Shown piece by piece: positions 41,899 to 50,710 of a stretch of DNA of 64,000 bases (its first letter is position 1; every line of letters begins with the position of its first letter). The DNA is from Fibrobacter succinogenes (lineage in GTDB: Bacteria > Fibrobacterota > Fibrobacteria > Fibrobacterales > Fibrobacteraceae). A model generated the notes under the pieces. That model had not been told where the DNA came from. It did not search any database and saw nothing but the letters and a program-made list of their open reading frames with translations. A program made the translations under genes and the position numbers. The DNA is taken from positions 1 through 64,000 of the forward strand of contig CACZAD010000006.1 in the NCBI GenBank assembly GCA_902779055.1, given 5' to 3'.

Positions 41899-42732
41899 TT
41901 ACAGCCCATCCATTTCGAGAAGAACCGCCATATCAGTCGAGTTGATTTCGAAATCGAGTTTGGCGTTCTGGCGGATGCGTTCTTCGTGGACGGATTTCGG
42001 GAGCGGCAGCAGTCCGAGCTGCAAAACAAAGCGGCTCGCCAACTGCGGAACCGAGACATGGTACTTTTCAGCCATAGCACAGACTTCAGGAATTTTCATC
42101 AATCGGCCTGTCGCATTCGGAGAGTACGCTTCGACCAATATGCCATTCTGTTCGCAAAAATCGATCAGATCCGTCGGCACATGACCAATATGAACGCGGA
42201 TTTGGTTCACCGCAGGGACGACCCGCCCACCAGCAAGGATGTTATTGAGGTCATCAATGCTAAAATTCGATACGCCAATGGAGCGGAACTTGCCGGCCTC
42301 GTAAGCCTCTTCGAGCGCATTCCAGACATCGACGTTTTCTTTATAATAACGGTTCGCGCCGGGTTTATCCATTTCGGTCCACGGACGCGGAGCATGAACA
42401 AGCATCAAGTCCACGTGATAGCAGTCCAAACGCTCCATTGATTCCTGAATGCAGCGGATCGTTGCATCACGGCTTTTGACTTCGGCCGGGATTTTCGAGG
42501 TAATGAAGATGCTTTCGCGGTGGATTCCCGTTTTTTTGAGGGCATTTTTGAGCCCCAGGCCCACGCCAGATTCATTTTCGTAAGCAATGGCGGTATCAAT
42601 ATGGCGATACCCCGCATCTATAGCAGCCTCAACAACTTGCGCAGCCACATCGTTCGGCGTCTGCCACGTTCCCAGAGCTATTTTCGGGATACGTTGCCCA
42701 TTATTAAGCTTGTAGAATTCTTCAAGAACCAT
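41899..42732 (-). CDS. Aldo/keto reductase
   Basis: A 277-residue (beta/alpha)8 NADPH-dependent oxidoreductase. The catalytic tetrad is readable: Asp in RHIDTA, Tyr in AYENE, Lys in TSKIPAE and His in LVHAPRP. The signature LPKSVHEERIRQN near the C-terminus binds NADPH. Size and layout fit AKR5-like prokaryotic enzymes that reduce aldehydes, 2,5-diketogluconate or methylglyoxal. It stands alone with its own terminator, and AGGTAGGG precedes the ATG. Confidence 0.92.
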   Translation of the reverse strand: MVLEEFYKLNNGQRIPKIALGTWQTPNDVAAQVVEAAIDAGYRHIDTAIAYENESGVGLGLKNALKKTGIHRESIFITSKIPAEVKSRDATIRCIQESMERLDCYHVDLMLVHAPRPWTEMDKPGANRYYKENVDVWNALEEAYEAGKFRSIGVSNFSIDDLNNILAGGRVVPAVNQIRVHIGHVPTDLIDFCEQNGILVEAYSPNATGRLMKIPEVCAMAEKYHVSVPQLASRFVLQLGLLPLPKSVHEERIRQNAKLDFEINSTDMAVLLEMDGL

Positions 42733-43086
42733 ACCCTACCTCGCAGCTTATTCTAAATAAATATACGCTGAAAACCGGAAAAACGGACGTCTAATTTTCC
42801 GCAAGAACAATCATATTGGAATATTCACTGGTGTGAAAAAATGGGCTTACGCCCAAAGCCTCTTTTAGTTTTAAATGTACATTATGCGGGCGGGGCCCCA
42901 GCTCAGAGTGGATGCTTTCAGCATCAGCAATTACGGCTCAGCTATGTTTGCACAAGTGCAACCGCAGCATTCGCCTTTGATGCTCTGCAAGCAGCCCGTC
43001 GCAACACTCGTTTTGCACGCTAATGCGAAGAAATAGCCTTGGCCGACGCTTTATCTTTTCAAGGAAAATTTCGGTGGTAACTACTT
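42733..43086. other. 354-bp gene-free stretch
   Basis: It contains a hairpin GGGCTTACGCCC near 42843 and a 60-codon frame (42841-43023) of odd composition that I do not accept as a gene. GC-rich words such as GGGCGGGGCCCC stand out. A structured RNA is conceivable but nothing is recognised. Confidence 0.4.
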
Positions 43087-44016
43087 TTATTTTTCTATGG
43101 TTTTGATGTCGTCTTGGTTGGCGCGTTTGGCGTTGTAGGGGTCTATATGGACCAGAGCGTCCACGACGTTTTCGTCGGAATTGATAAGCAGCATTTCGAC
43201 TTCTTCGGCAACGTCATGGGCATCTTTCAGGGTCATCTCTTCGTCAACGACAATGTGGACGTCCACATGCAGGTCGCTACCGACGTAACGGGAACGGAGC
43301 CCGTGCAAACTGATGACCTTCGGGTGCGAAAGCGCTATTTTTTTCAATTTTTCAAGCGCTTCGGAATTTGCGCCATAGTCCACAAGCTGACGAAGCCCCG
43401 GCCAAGCGATCTCTATCGCAGAATGCATAATGAAAAATGCGACGATTAGCGCACCGACTGAGTCCGCAAACCACAATTCCGGCAACAAAATGGCAAAAAT
43501 GACCGCCACAAGCACAGGAATTGAGCTAAAAGCGTCACTACGATGGTGCCATGCATTGGCTTCGAGCGCCTGACTACGGATCACCTTGCCTGCTTTCCGC
43601 GTGTAACGGAAAAGGAGTTCCTTCACCAGAATCGAGGCAAACGCCATAACCGCAACCGACCGTTCAGGATGGGACGTTTCCCCAGCCAGGAGCGCCAAGA
43701 TGGCATTATAGCCGATCCCAACGCCCACAGCAGCTACAGCAAGGCCAATTCCAATAGTCACAAGCGTTTCAAAGCGCCTGTGCCCATAAGGGTGTTCGGC
43801 ATCGGGAGGTGAATTCCAAAAATGGCTCCCGACAATGACGGCGACATCGGTCACAAAATCAGATGCACTATGGATAGCGTCCGCAACGAGCGCCTGGGAA
43901 TTCCCGAAAACGCCCACAACAAACTTTGCCACAGAAAGGGCCGCGTTCCAGCCGAGCCCCACCCAAGTGACCTTGCGGACTTCGGCACTATCATCTTTTT
44001 TGCGCACACGAGTCAT
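43087..44016 (-). CDS. Cation diffusion facilitator (CDF) transporter
   Basis: Six-helix metal/proton antiporter, 309 residues from the ATG at 44016. The metal site in helix 2 is HSASD (His49, Asp53) and that in helix 5 is HHRSDAF; HxxxD pairs favour Zn or related ions. The cytoplasmic C-terminal ferredoxin-like domain (~210-300) has VDVHIVVDEEMTLKDAHDVA. The frame is open to 44073, but the extra N-terminus would overlap the region upstream of the divergent adaptor gene. It exports divalent cations from the cytoplasm. Confidence 0.88.
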   Translation of the reverse strand: MTRVRKKDDSAEVRKVTWVGLGWNAALSVAKFVVGVFGNSQALVADAIHSASDFVTDVAVIVGSHFWNSPPDAEHPYGHRRFETLVTIGIGLAVAAVGVGIGYNAILALLAGETSHPERSVAVMAFASILVKELLFRYTRKAGKVIRSQALEANAWHHRSDAFSSIPVLVAVIFAILLPELWFADSVGALIVAFFIMHSAIEIAWPGLRQLVDYGANSEALEKLKKIALSHPKVISLHGLRSRYVGSDLHVDVHIVVDEEMTLKDAHDVAEEVEMLLINSDENVVDALVHIDPYNAKRANQDDIKTIEK

Positions 44017-44142
44017 AGGCACTAAGCTAGCAAAAAGAACACGACACTGGCTAGCGATAAACGAAAAATGCAACCAGGAACGGGGCTAAATCATCAAAAT
44101 ACGCGTAACCAAAAATCAATGTTTCTATTTTTCTTGTCGCTT

Positions 44143-45435
44143 ATGAAAAAGATTTTAAAACTCGTTATCATCATCGCCGTACTTGCCGGTGTGGCATTCG
44201 GCGTAAAATCGTTCTTGTTTAGCGGAGAGACTTCTGAACAAGTAGGCGCTCTCGTAAGCACCAAAGTCGTCTCAGACACCATCCGGACAACGATCTCGGC
44301 CACGGGTACGCTGGAACCGGTCGATCAGGTGGAAGTCGGCACGCAGGTTTCTGGCGACATCGCAAAGATCAACGCCGATTTCAATTCCAAGGTCAAAAAG
44401 GGCCAGGTCATCGCCGAACTGGACAAGTCCAAGCTAAAGTCCACTTTAAAAACGGCGATCATTTCGTACAACAGCGCCGAGAACGACCTCAAGTTCAAAC
44501 AAAGTACATACGACCGCATCAAGAAGCTCGCCGAAAGCAAGAGCGCCAGTGCCGTCGAACTAGAACAGGCCGAATACAACCTGAATGCCGCCAAGTACTC
44601 GATGGAACAGCGCAAGAACGAAGTCGCCCAAGCCCGTTTGAACTTGAGCTACGCCACCATCAAGAGCCCGATTGACGGCGTCGTTTTGAAGCGAGCCGTA
44701 GATGTGGGGCAGACCGTCGCTGCCTCGATGAGTACGCCAACGCTGTTCATCATCGCCAAAGACCTGGTCCAGATGAAGGTTATGGCCGCCGTTGACGAAG
44801 CCGACATCGGACAGGTGAAGGCCGGTCAGCGAGTCACGTTTACCGTCGACGCCTTCCAGAACGAAACATTCAACGGATCCGTGCAAGAAGTTAGACTGAA
44901 CCCGACCACGACAAGCAACGTGGTGACTTACACGGTCGTCATTACCGCAGAGAATCCTGAACAGAAGCTTTTGCCCGGCATGACCGCCACTTGCACCATC
45001 GTCACGCAAGAAATCACGGACGCCGTTTCGATTCCGGTCAAGGCACTCAAGTTCACCCCCGCACAAGGAACCCCGATGCTCGACCCGAAGGATATGCCGC
45101 GCCCGCCACGCCCGACCAAGGTTACCGAAAGCGACAACTTCCCGCCCCCGCCGCCAGACATGAACGGAGGCTTCAGCCCGAACGCAGGCGCCAAGAAAAA
45201 GCATAAGAAGCCCAAGCTCGAAGGCGACCACGTCTGGATCAGCATCAACGGGAAAGCCGCTCCGCGTCCGGTCAAGATCGGCATCAGCGATGGCGTGAAC
45301 GTTCAGATTCTGCGTGGGCTTAGCGTCGGAGATTCCGTGGTCGTAAGCCAGGAAAGCGCAAGCAAAAAGAGCGCAAGCAAGAGCGACGTTTCTAGTCCGT
45401 TCATGCCTCAGCGCCCCGGCAAAAAGAAAAAGTAA
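44143..45435 (+). CDS. MacA-like efflux periplasmic adaptor
   Basis: A 430-residue membrane fusion protein: N-terminal anchor (ILKLVIIIAVLAGVAFGV), lipoyl-like halves (GTLEPVDQVEVGTQVSGDI and ATIKSPIDGVVLKRAVDVGQ), a coiled-coil hairpin between them (~70-150) and beta-barrel/membrane-proximal parts. A Pro-rich insert (MPRPPRPTKV, FPPPPPDM, KKKHKKPK) at ~310-365 is unusual. No MacB-type ABC or TolC gene follows; the next gene is convergent. The ATG at 44143 is chosen; the frame runs up to 44068. Confidence 0.87.
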   Translation: MKKILKLVIIIAVLAGVAFGVKSFLFSGETSEQVGALVSTKVVSDTIRTTISATGTLEPVDQVEVGTQVSGDIAKINADFNSKVKKGQVIAELDKSKLKSTLKTAIISYNSAENDLKFKQSTYDRIKKLAESKSASAVELEQAEYNLNAAKYSMEQRKNEVAQARLNLSYATIKSPIDGVVLKRAVDVGQTVAASMSTPTLFIIAKDLVQMKVMAAVDEADIGQVKAGQRVTFTVDAFQNETFNGSVQEVRLNPTTTSNVVTYTVVITAENPEQKLLPGMTATCTIVTQEITDAVSIPVKALKFTPAQGTPMLDPKDMPRPPRPTKVTESDNFPPPPPDMNGGFSPNAGAKKKHKKPKLEGDHVWISINGKAAPRPVKIGISDGVNVQILRGLSVGDSVVVSQESASKKSASKSDVSSPFMPQRPGKKKK

Positions 45436-45459
45436 TCGAAAGTATTAAACCACACTCGT

Positions 45460-45491
45460 CACCCCCGATTCACGTCGAGGGTGTTTTTTTT
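45460..45491 (+). terminator. Terminator of the adaptor gene
   Basis: CACCC...GGGTG outer stem with partial inner pairing and T8 tail. Confidence 0.75.
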
Positions 45492-46338
45492 ATTCGAGAA
45501 TGTACTTCACGTAGAGATTGAGCAGATCGTTACCCCAAAGGCACATGAACGGAGCCGCAACCGCAAGGAACGGACCAAAAGGAATCTGGCCGCTTTCTTC
45601 GCTTTGGGAACCTTTATTTTTACGCGATGCAATCATTCCATACGGGACCATCACAAGAATTCCGAGCAATGCGGCCACAATAAGCGTTTCGACAGCACAA
45701 GTCACCCCCATCAGAGCCCCATAGCCCGCCAAAAGCTTGACGTCGCCAAAGCCCATAGCCTCTTTCTTGAGAAGCTTCGTAGCCATCCAGCCGAGTAGAT
45801 AAAGTCCACCACCAGCGACTACCGCCCCGCACAAACTCTGGAGAGGAGTCACACCGCCCGGGATAAGCGAAATCAAAAGGCCCGCCACAATCCCGCCGAC
45901 CGAGATGGAATCGGGAATAAGCTTGTACTTATAGTCAATGGCGCATACGGGATAAGCCCCCAGCAACAGCCAGAACATCGTTGCCGTCGTTGCCCAGACT
46001 TCCGGTTTCAGGACACGTCGCGAAAAATCAGTCCCAAAGCCGACCGCCGAATAGAGCGCAAGAGCCCCCAGCAGGCCACAAAGGGCTTCACCAATCGGGT
46101 AAATGACGCTGATGGGCTGTTTGCAGCAGGCACTTTTTCCACGGAGCCAAATCCAGCCGACAATGGGCAAATTATAGCGCAGAGGGATCCGTTTTTTGCA
46201 TATCGGACAATGCGACGGCGGTTTAATCAGCGAAATTCCGCGGGGCATACGGTAAACAATGACGTTATAGAAGCTCCCGACACAGGCGCCAAAGCCAAAA
46301 AACACGATCAACCAGTACCAAAGTGGAATTTCTTCCAT
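45490..46338 (-). CDS. pilD: Prepilin peptidase (A24A type)
   Basis: A 282-residue inner-membrane aspartic protease/methyltransferase. The N-terminal DiS_P_DiS domain has SFYNVIVYRMPRG, HCPICKKRIP and SACCKQPIS (Zn-binding Cys). The two catalytic Asp lie in CAIDYKYKLIPD and GFGDVKLLAG. It should cleave after the Gly of the leader in both pilin-like proteins at 22493 and 23824. GAGG lies 5 nt before the ATG. It is isolated from other secretion genes. Confidence 0.93.
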   Translation of the reverse strand: MEEIPLWYWLIVFFGFGACVGSFYNVIVYRMPRGISLIKPPSHCPICKKRIPLRYNLPIVGWIWLRGKSACCKQPISVIYPIGEALCGLLGALALYSAVGFGTDFSRRVLKPEVWATTATMFWLLLGAYPVCAIDYKYKLIPDSISVGGIVAGLLISLIPGGVTPLQSLCGAVVAGGGLYLLGWMATKLLKKEAMGFGDVKLLAGYGALMGVTCAVETLIVAALLGILVMVPYGMIASRKNKGSQSEESGQIPFGPFLAVAAPFMCLWGNDLLNLYVKYILE

Positions 46339-46409
46339 AAAAACCTCGTCTTTTTCCGAATATAATTATAATTTAGTTAAACATTTATCTATTACTGGGA
46401 GACCCCTTT

Positions 46410-46874
46410 ATGAATATTGAAATTGCTGCAATCTGTGACGCCGCCACCGCTAACGATGTTGGTGGCCGTCTGAACATCCTTGGTGCATTTGACCGCATTT
46501 TCGCAAGATTTCCGCTCGTCATTCCGCAGTGTTCCGCAGTGTTCCGTTTGCGCTACCAGCGTGCCGAAGCCGGCACCCATCAGTTGAGCCTTTCTATCGA
46601 AGATGTTGTCGGACACCCGATTGTTCCGCCGATGCAGTCCGAAATTGACCTCCAGCCGGTAGCCCAGGGCTTTGACACCGCCGCCGTCAACATGATCTTG
46701 AACATGCAGCGTTTGCAGATCCAGCGCCCGGACAAGTACATTGTGCGCTTGGCCGCCGACAACGAAGAACTCGCCGCTCTCCCGCTGTACATCCTCGAAG
46801 ATCCGCGTTTTGCAAAGCCGAAGACCGCCGAAGGTTCCAACGACGCAGACGAAAACGTGGACGGCAGAGCATAA
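46410..46874 (+). CDS. DUF6941-like protein
   Basis: A 154-residue protein with AAICDAATANDVGGRLNILG and AFDRIFARFPLVIP at the start and VNMILNMQRLQIQRPDKYIV in the second half; this is the pattern of the DUF6941 family of small predicted cytoplasmic proteins. The last ~20 residues are polar and acidic. GGGAG precedes the ATG, and a terminator follows. Function not known. Confidence 0.75.
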   Translation: MNIEIAAICDAATANDVGGRLNILGAFDRIFARFPLVIPQCSAVFRLRYQRAEAGTHQLSLSIEDVVGHPIVPPMQSEIDLQPVAQGFDTAAVNMILNMQRLQIQRPDKYIVRLAADNEELAALPLYILEDPRFAKPKTAEGSNDADENVDGRA

Positions 46875-46924
46875 GCAGCATCGCCGCAAGGCCCACGAAG
46901 CGGCCAGAAACACTTCTTTAATGC

Positions 46925-46953
46925 GCCGGGCATTTACGCCCGGCATTTTTTTT
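46925..46953 (+). terminator. Terminator of the DUF6941-like gene
   Basis: GCCGGGC / GCCCGGC stem with a 6-base loop, then A and T8. Confidence 0.88.
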
Positions 46954-46996
46954 GCACCCAGCACCCCGACAAGCTCCATTTTTCTACTTTAAGAAC

Positions 46997-47539
46997 ATGA
47001 ATTTCAAGTCCTTGACGAAACTTTCGGCATCAAAGATTGCACGGCTTAGCCTCTGTGCAGGATTTTGCGTATGTACAGCTAGCCTTTGCTCTTGCAGCGG
47101 CATCAACGACAGCTGGGAAGTCAAGGGCGGCGGATTCCTCAAGTATTCCATCAATGGCGAATCCGAAATCACGCAGGAACTCGAACGGGACGATGTAGAA
47201 ATCCCGTTCATCCGCAATCGGCACCATTACATCTTGATCAAGTTCCCGGCAGAGCGCAACAAACGCAGCGAGCAGCTCAGCATCATGGTCAATGAACCCA
47301 AGCTCGGCCAGAATGCCGTCGTCGCCAGCTACACTTGGTTCCAGACAGCGGCTAGCCCCATCGCCTCCATCAAGGGTGACAGCAATTATGTTACCTTTGA
47401 CCAGAAGGACGATACCAAATGGACAGCCTTTGTCAACCTACAATTTGAGGACTGCCGTTCCGGAAAATGCAACAGCAACCTCCCCCCGATCACCTTGAAA
47501 GGGCGATTGCACTACTGGATTGCCGAAGAAGACCAATAA
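46997..47539 (+). CDS. Predicted lipoprotein
   Basis: A 180-residue protein with a signal peptide ending in a lipobox-like ASLCSC|SG (Cys at ~32), then a probable beta-sandwich body (WEVKGGGFLKYSINGESE, YILIKFPAE, YTWFQTA, LKGRLHYWIAEE). I do not recognise the family. The ATG at 46997 avoids a 15-residue extension that runs back to the preceding terminator. Located upstream of the tRNA-Val promoter. Probably faces the periplasm. Confidence 0.72.
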   Translation: MNFKSLTKLSASKIARLSLCAGFCVCTASLCSCSGINDSWEVKGGGFLKYSINGESEITQELERDDVEIPFIRNRHHYILIKFPAERNKRSEQLSIMVNEPKLGQNAVVASYTWFQTAASPIASIKGDSNYVTFDQKDDTKWTAFVNLQFEDCRSGKCNSNLPPITLKGRLHYWIAEEDQ

Positions 47540-47585
47540 TAGGCAAACTATTTAAAAATTTTTTGAAATTTATCGCCCACCACCC

Positions 47586-47614
47586 TTGACAAAGGGAAAT
47601 TCTTTTTCTAATAT
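47586..47614 (+). promoter_or_regulatory. tRNA-Val promoter
   Basis: TTGACA (47586-47591) and TAATAT (47609-47614) with a 17-bp spacer, 14 bp before the mature tRNA 5' end. It is the clearest sigma70-type promoter in the window. Confidence 0.88.
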
Positions 47615-47628
47615 TGGGCTACCTTAAT

Positions 47629-47702
<74 letters not shown>

Positions 47703-47734
47703 CTGAAAATTGCATAGATTTCACTGCAAAGAGA

Positions 47735-47753
47735 AAGCCCGCCAAGCGGGCTT
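47735..47753. terminator. Hairpin between tRNA-Val and the convergent YiiX-like gene
   Basis: AAGCCCGC / GCGGGCTT with a 3-base loop. The T tails on either side are weak; it could terminate either transcript. Confidence 0.55.
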
Positions 47754-47763
47754 AATTTAACTC

Positions 47764-48801
47764 TTACTTTTTCCAGTTGTCGTCGTATTCGCCACCATAA
47801 CGGTCAAGTTTGACCATGCCAACGTTTGTAGCGTTTGTCACGTGTTTGACCAAATCATTAGGCGTTACAAACATAGCCTGCTGTTCTCTTGCAACCTTCA
47901 TCATTTCCGAGAACGAAACTCGATCGCCCTTCAAGAATATGGCCAAAGCTTGGATAACATCCTTAATGGCGTTAATGACATCTATGAGAACCGAAATTGT
48001 TTCAGGAGTCAATTCTGGAACCTTATCGGCAATCTTCTTCGCAAGAAGCTTTTTCAAATCGGCCAAAATTTCTTCTTTGGAGCGAAGCTTTTTCGCAGGC
48101 GAAAGCTTTTTAGCCTTGAAATCCTTCTTGCATTCGTCTTCATGCGATGCGACGTAATCGGCATACACATCGAAGAGCGTGAACGATTTCGACTTGCGAC
48201 CAATAAGGGGATGATCCTTAAAGCCAACGTCACCATTCTTTATATTCAGCTTGAGAGCAGGTTTTTTCTTGGATGCATCCAGATAGCACTGGTAAACATA
48301 AGAAGAACACACCATCGTATGCTTACCCGGAGTATTCTTTTCTTCGATGATTGTTTTGAGTTCTGCAGCAACCAAGCACAGGAATTCAGCAACAACTCGA
48401 GAAAGAAGCGGTTTTGTAACCTTCTGCTTGAAAATAAGAATCAAGCCCAAAAGAATCAAGTCAGAAAACGGATAAGGCAAATCCTGGATCACATAATTCT
48501 TTGCAATCGGCACAACAGGTTCAACACCATTTTTGCCCGCCTTATCATGGCGCATCACATAAGCCTCACGAGCAGTAGAATCGTCTCTCGTTCGAGTTGC
48601 ATGAATTCCACCAAGACCCGCCTCTGCAAGGACACCTTCTTCTTTTTGAACAAAGATGGCCCCATGCGACACATCGGAACCTGTCAAATTCATAATCAGG
48701 GCACTAATAGTATCATGCGGGTCCCCTTTAAACGCCAAGATATCGCCCGGGAGCAGGTCATTCACAGACATTTTTTCAGCTTTTTTCACTTTTTTAGCCA
48801 T
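47764..48801 (-). CDS. YiiX-like permuted papain-fold protein
   Basis: A 345-residue protein of the YiiX/YebB (permuted NlpC/P60) type. LLPGDILAFKGDP precedes the catalytic His in VSHGAIFVQ (~46), and the catalytic Cys lies in MVCSSYVYQCY (~167); the His-before-Cys order marks circular permutation. The C-terminal half (~230-345) is Lys-rich and helical and not recognised. Such enzymes cut amide or thioester bonds in lipids or cell-wall peptides. AAAGGA precedes the ATG. No signal peptide. Confidence 0.75.
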   Translation of the reverse strand: MAKKVKKAEKMSVNDLLPGDILAFKGDPHDTISALIMNLTGSDVSHGAIFVQKEEGVLAEAGLGGIHATRTRDDSTAREAYVMRHDKAGKNGVEPVVPIAKNYVIQDLPYPFSDLILLGLILIFKQKVTKPLLSRVVAEFLCLVAAELKTIIEEKNTPGKHTMVCSSYVYQCYLDASKKKPALKLNIKNGDVGFKDHPLIGRKSKSFTLFDVYADYVASHEDECKKDFKAKKLSPAKKLRSKEEILADLKKLLAKKIADKVPELTPETISVLIDVINAIKDVIQALAIFLKGDRVSFSEMMKVAREQQAMFVTPNDLVKHVTNATNVGMVKLDRYGGEYDDNWKK

Positions 48802-48860
48802 TTTGTTTTCCTTTTTTTGTTTAGGTTGTTTAGAATCTACTTACAACAACCTTACAATGC

Positions 48861-48880
48861 AATAACCCATTTGGGTTATT
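48861..48880. promoter_or_regulatory. Perfect inverted repeat upstream of the YiiX-like gene
   Basis: AATAACCCA-TT-TGGGTTATT has 9-bp perfect arms and lies 60-80 bp before the YiiX-like start codon. It may be an operator or part of the downstream end of the SLC13 transcript. Confidence 0.45.
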
Positions 48881-48885
48881 TGGAT

Positions 48886-48917
48886 AAAAAAAAGAAAAGC
48901 TCGGGAGTTACCCGAGC
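48886..48917 (-). terminator. Terminator of the SLC13 permease gene
   Basis: Minus-strand stem GCTCGGG / CCCGAGC with a 5-base loop followed by TTTTCTTTTTTTT. Confidence 0.88.
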
Positions 48918-48945
48918 GTATTAACTTCAATTTTTAGGAGAAGAC

Positions 48946-48971
48946 GACCCCGGCACGGTAACCGGGGTGAC
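48946..48971. repeat. REP-like palindrome
   Basis: GACCCCGGCACGGTAACCGGGGTGAC, between the SLC13 stop codon and its terminator. Confidence 0.75.
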
Positions 48972-48978
48972 TTTTCAA

Positions 48979-50589
48979 TTACTTAGCGGCAGCGCTATCA
49001 ACCACGACCTGAGCGGCAGAGTCAGCCGGGATGGCGACAGCAGCCGGTTCAGCGATCGTTTCAGCCGGAGCAGCAACTTCGGCAGGCTTTGCATAAACAG
49101 GTGCGGCAGGTGCCGGGGCAGCAGCGGCTGCCGGAGCAGCGGCAACTTCAGCCGGATCTTCGAAGAAGTTCACCTTGGAAAGGCCGAACATCATGATCCA
49201 GGAGAGAACGAGACCACCGATACCCATCACGATACCCGTGATAGCCATGCCACGCGTATCCGTGTAACCCGTAGCGTGGGCAAGTGCGTTAGGCGGCGTA
49301 GAAATCGGGAGGCACATACCGAGGGAGCTTGCGAAAGCAACAGCGACCATTAAGGAGGTCACGCCACCGAGCGGAGCGAGGTTTTCCTTGCAGCTCACAG
49401 CCACGACGATGAAGATCGGGACGAGCAAGCTTGCGGTAGAAGTGTGGCTCATGAAGTTTGCCATGAAAAGGCAGATGAAGCCGCAACCGACCATAAGGAC
49501 AACCGGAGACCAGGTATTGAACGGAATGGCATTGATGAGGTCCTTTGCAAGACCCGTCTGCTGCAAACCGAGACCAAGAGCAAAACCACCAGCCACGAGC
49601 CAGAGAACGTCCCAGCTCATTTCGTTGAGGTCTTTCTTGGTAATCACGCCCGTCAAAGCAAACACAGCCATCGGGATCATAGCAATCACGTTGTCGTTGA
49701 GGCCATGAACATTCTTACCAGTCACCCACAAAAGTACGCACACAGCAAAGGTAATGTAAACGATGATAGCGCGCGGGCTCTTGTCAAAACCTTCGGCACC
49801 TTCGATATCGAGGTTCATTTCCTTCATCTTGATCGGATAGAGCTTGAGGAGCAAGAACCATGCAAGAATCATCATAACAATCACGTACGGAACACCGAAT
49901 TCCATCCACTGGCCAAACGAGATGTTGAAGCCGCTGGACTGGAGAGCGCCAAGGGCGATGGCGTTAGGAGGCGTACCGATCGGAGTACCCATACCACCGA
50001 TGTTGGCTCCGAGCGGAATAGCAAGGGCAAAAGCAGCTTTACCGCGGTCGTTGGCATCAAAGAGCTTGAGCACCGGGCCGAGGATAGCGAGCATCATGGC
50101 GGCAGTAGCGGTGTTGCTCATGAACATGGAGAACACAGCGGTAATGATCATGAGGCCAAGGAGCACCCACTTCGGATCCTTTCCGAACGGCTTCAAGAGC
50201 ACGCGGGCAAGGTTCTTGTCCATGTTGTACTTGCAAGCGGCAGAAGCAAGGAAGAAGCCGCCCAAGAAGAGCATGATGATCGGGTTGGCAAACGTTGCCA
50301 TGATGTCCTTGAACTTGAGCGGTTCAACACCTTCCACGCGGAACGGGATAAGAGCCGAGTTCGAAAGCGTGAGAATCATCAACACGATGACGAACATGGA
50401 GGTGGACCAGATCGGGAACGGTTGGAGAATCCAGAAAAGCGCAGCCATCACAAAGATTGCGATGACGCGAATTTCGAGAGTGTTCAACGCGTGGTCACCA
50501 ACGAAGCCGAGGGCTTCGTACGGGACGAAGAGGGCAGCGATGGCGAGCACCGATGCAATAATGAGTTTGATGAGTTTTGCTTTTGTCAT
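48979..50589 (-). CDS. SLC13/DASS-family anion:sodium symporter with Ala/Pro-rich tail
   Basis: A 536-residue inner-membrane permease with about 11-12 helices. Both hallmark motifs are seen: SNTATAAMM and SHTSTASLLVP, the paired Ser-Asn-Thr-type sites for Na+ and dicarboxylate. GANIGGMGTPIGTPPN is also typical. Substrates are likely C4-dicarboxylates such as succinate, a Fibrobacter fermentation product; this is inference. The last ~60 residues are an Ala/Pro/Val-rich tail (VAAAPAAAAAPAPAAPVY) unusual for the family. Confidence 0.9.
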   Translation of the reverse strand: MTKAKLIKLIIASVLAIAALFVPYEALGFVGDHALNTLEIRVIAIFVMAALFWILQPFPIWSTSMFVIVLMILTLSNSALIPFRVEGVEPLKFKDIMATFANPIIMLFLGGFFLASAACKYNMDKNLARVLLKPFGKDPKWVLLGLMIITAVFSMFMSNTATAAMMLAILGPVLKLFDANDRGKAAFALAIPLGANIGGMGTPIGTPPNAIALGALQSSGFNISFGQWMEFGVPYVIVMMILAWFLLLKLYPIKMKEMNLDIEGAEGFDKSPRAIIVYITFAVCVLLWVTGKNVHGLNDNVIAMIPMAVFALTGVITKKDLNEMSWDVLWLVAGGFALGLGLQQTGLAKDLINAIPFNTWSPVVLMVGCGFICLFMANFMSHTSTASLLVPIFIVVAVSCKENLAPLGGVTSLMVAVAFASSLGMCLPISTPPNALAHATGYTDTRGMAITGIVMGIGGLVLSWIMMFGLSKVNFFEDPAEVAAAPAAAAAPAPAAPVYAKPAEVAAPAETIAEPAAVAIPADSAAQVVVDSAAAK

Positions 50590-50648
50590 AACGAGCGCAA
50601 ATTTAGTAATTAAACTTGCGTTCGGCTATACCAAAAGTGTATAAAGAA

Positions 50649-50697
50649 GATCCCGGCACGGAGGCCGGGATGACAACAAAAATAGGCCGGGATGACA
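50649..50697. repeat. REP-like palindrome plus half copy
   Basis: GATCCCGGCACGGAGGCCGGGATGACA followed by GGCCGGGATGACA. It lies just after the stop codon of the large surface protein gene and may help end its transcript. Confidence 0.75.
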
Positions 50698-50710
50698 GCG
50701 ATAGTGCTGT

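Noticed and set aside
42841..43023. 60-codon frame in the gap before the CDF gene
   Set aside because: No Shine-Dalgarno, no recognisable fold, and the sequence contains a hairpin at its start.
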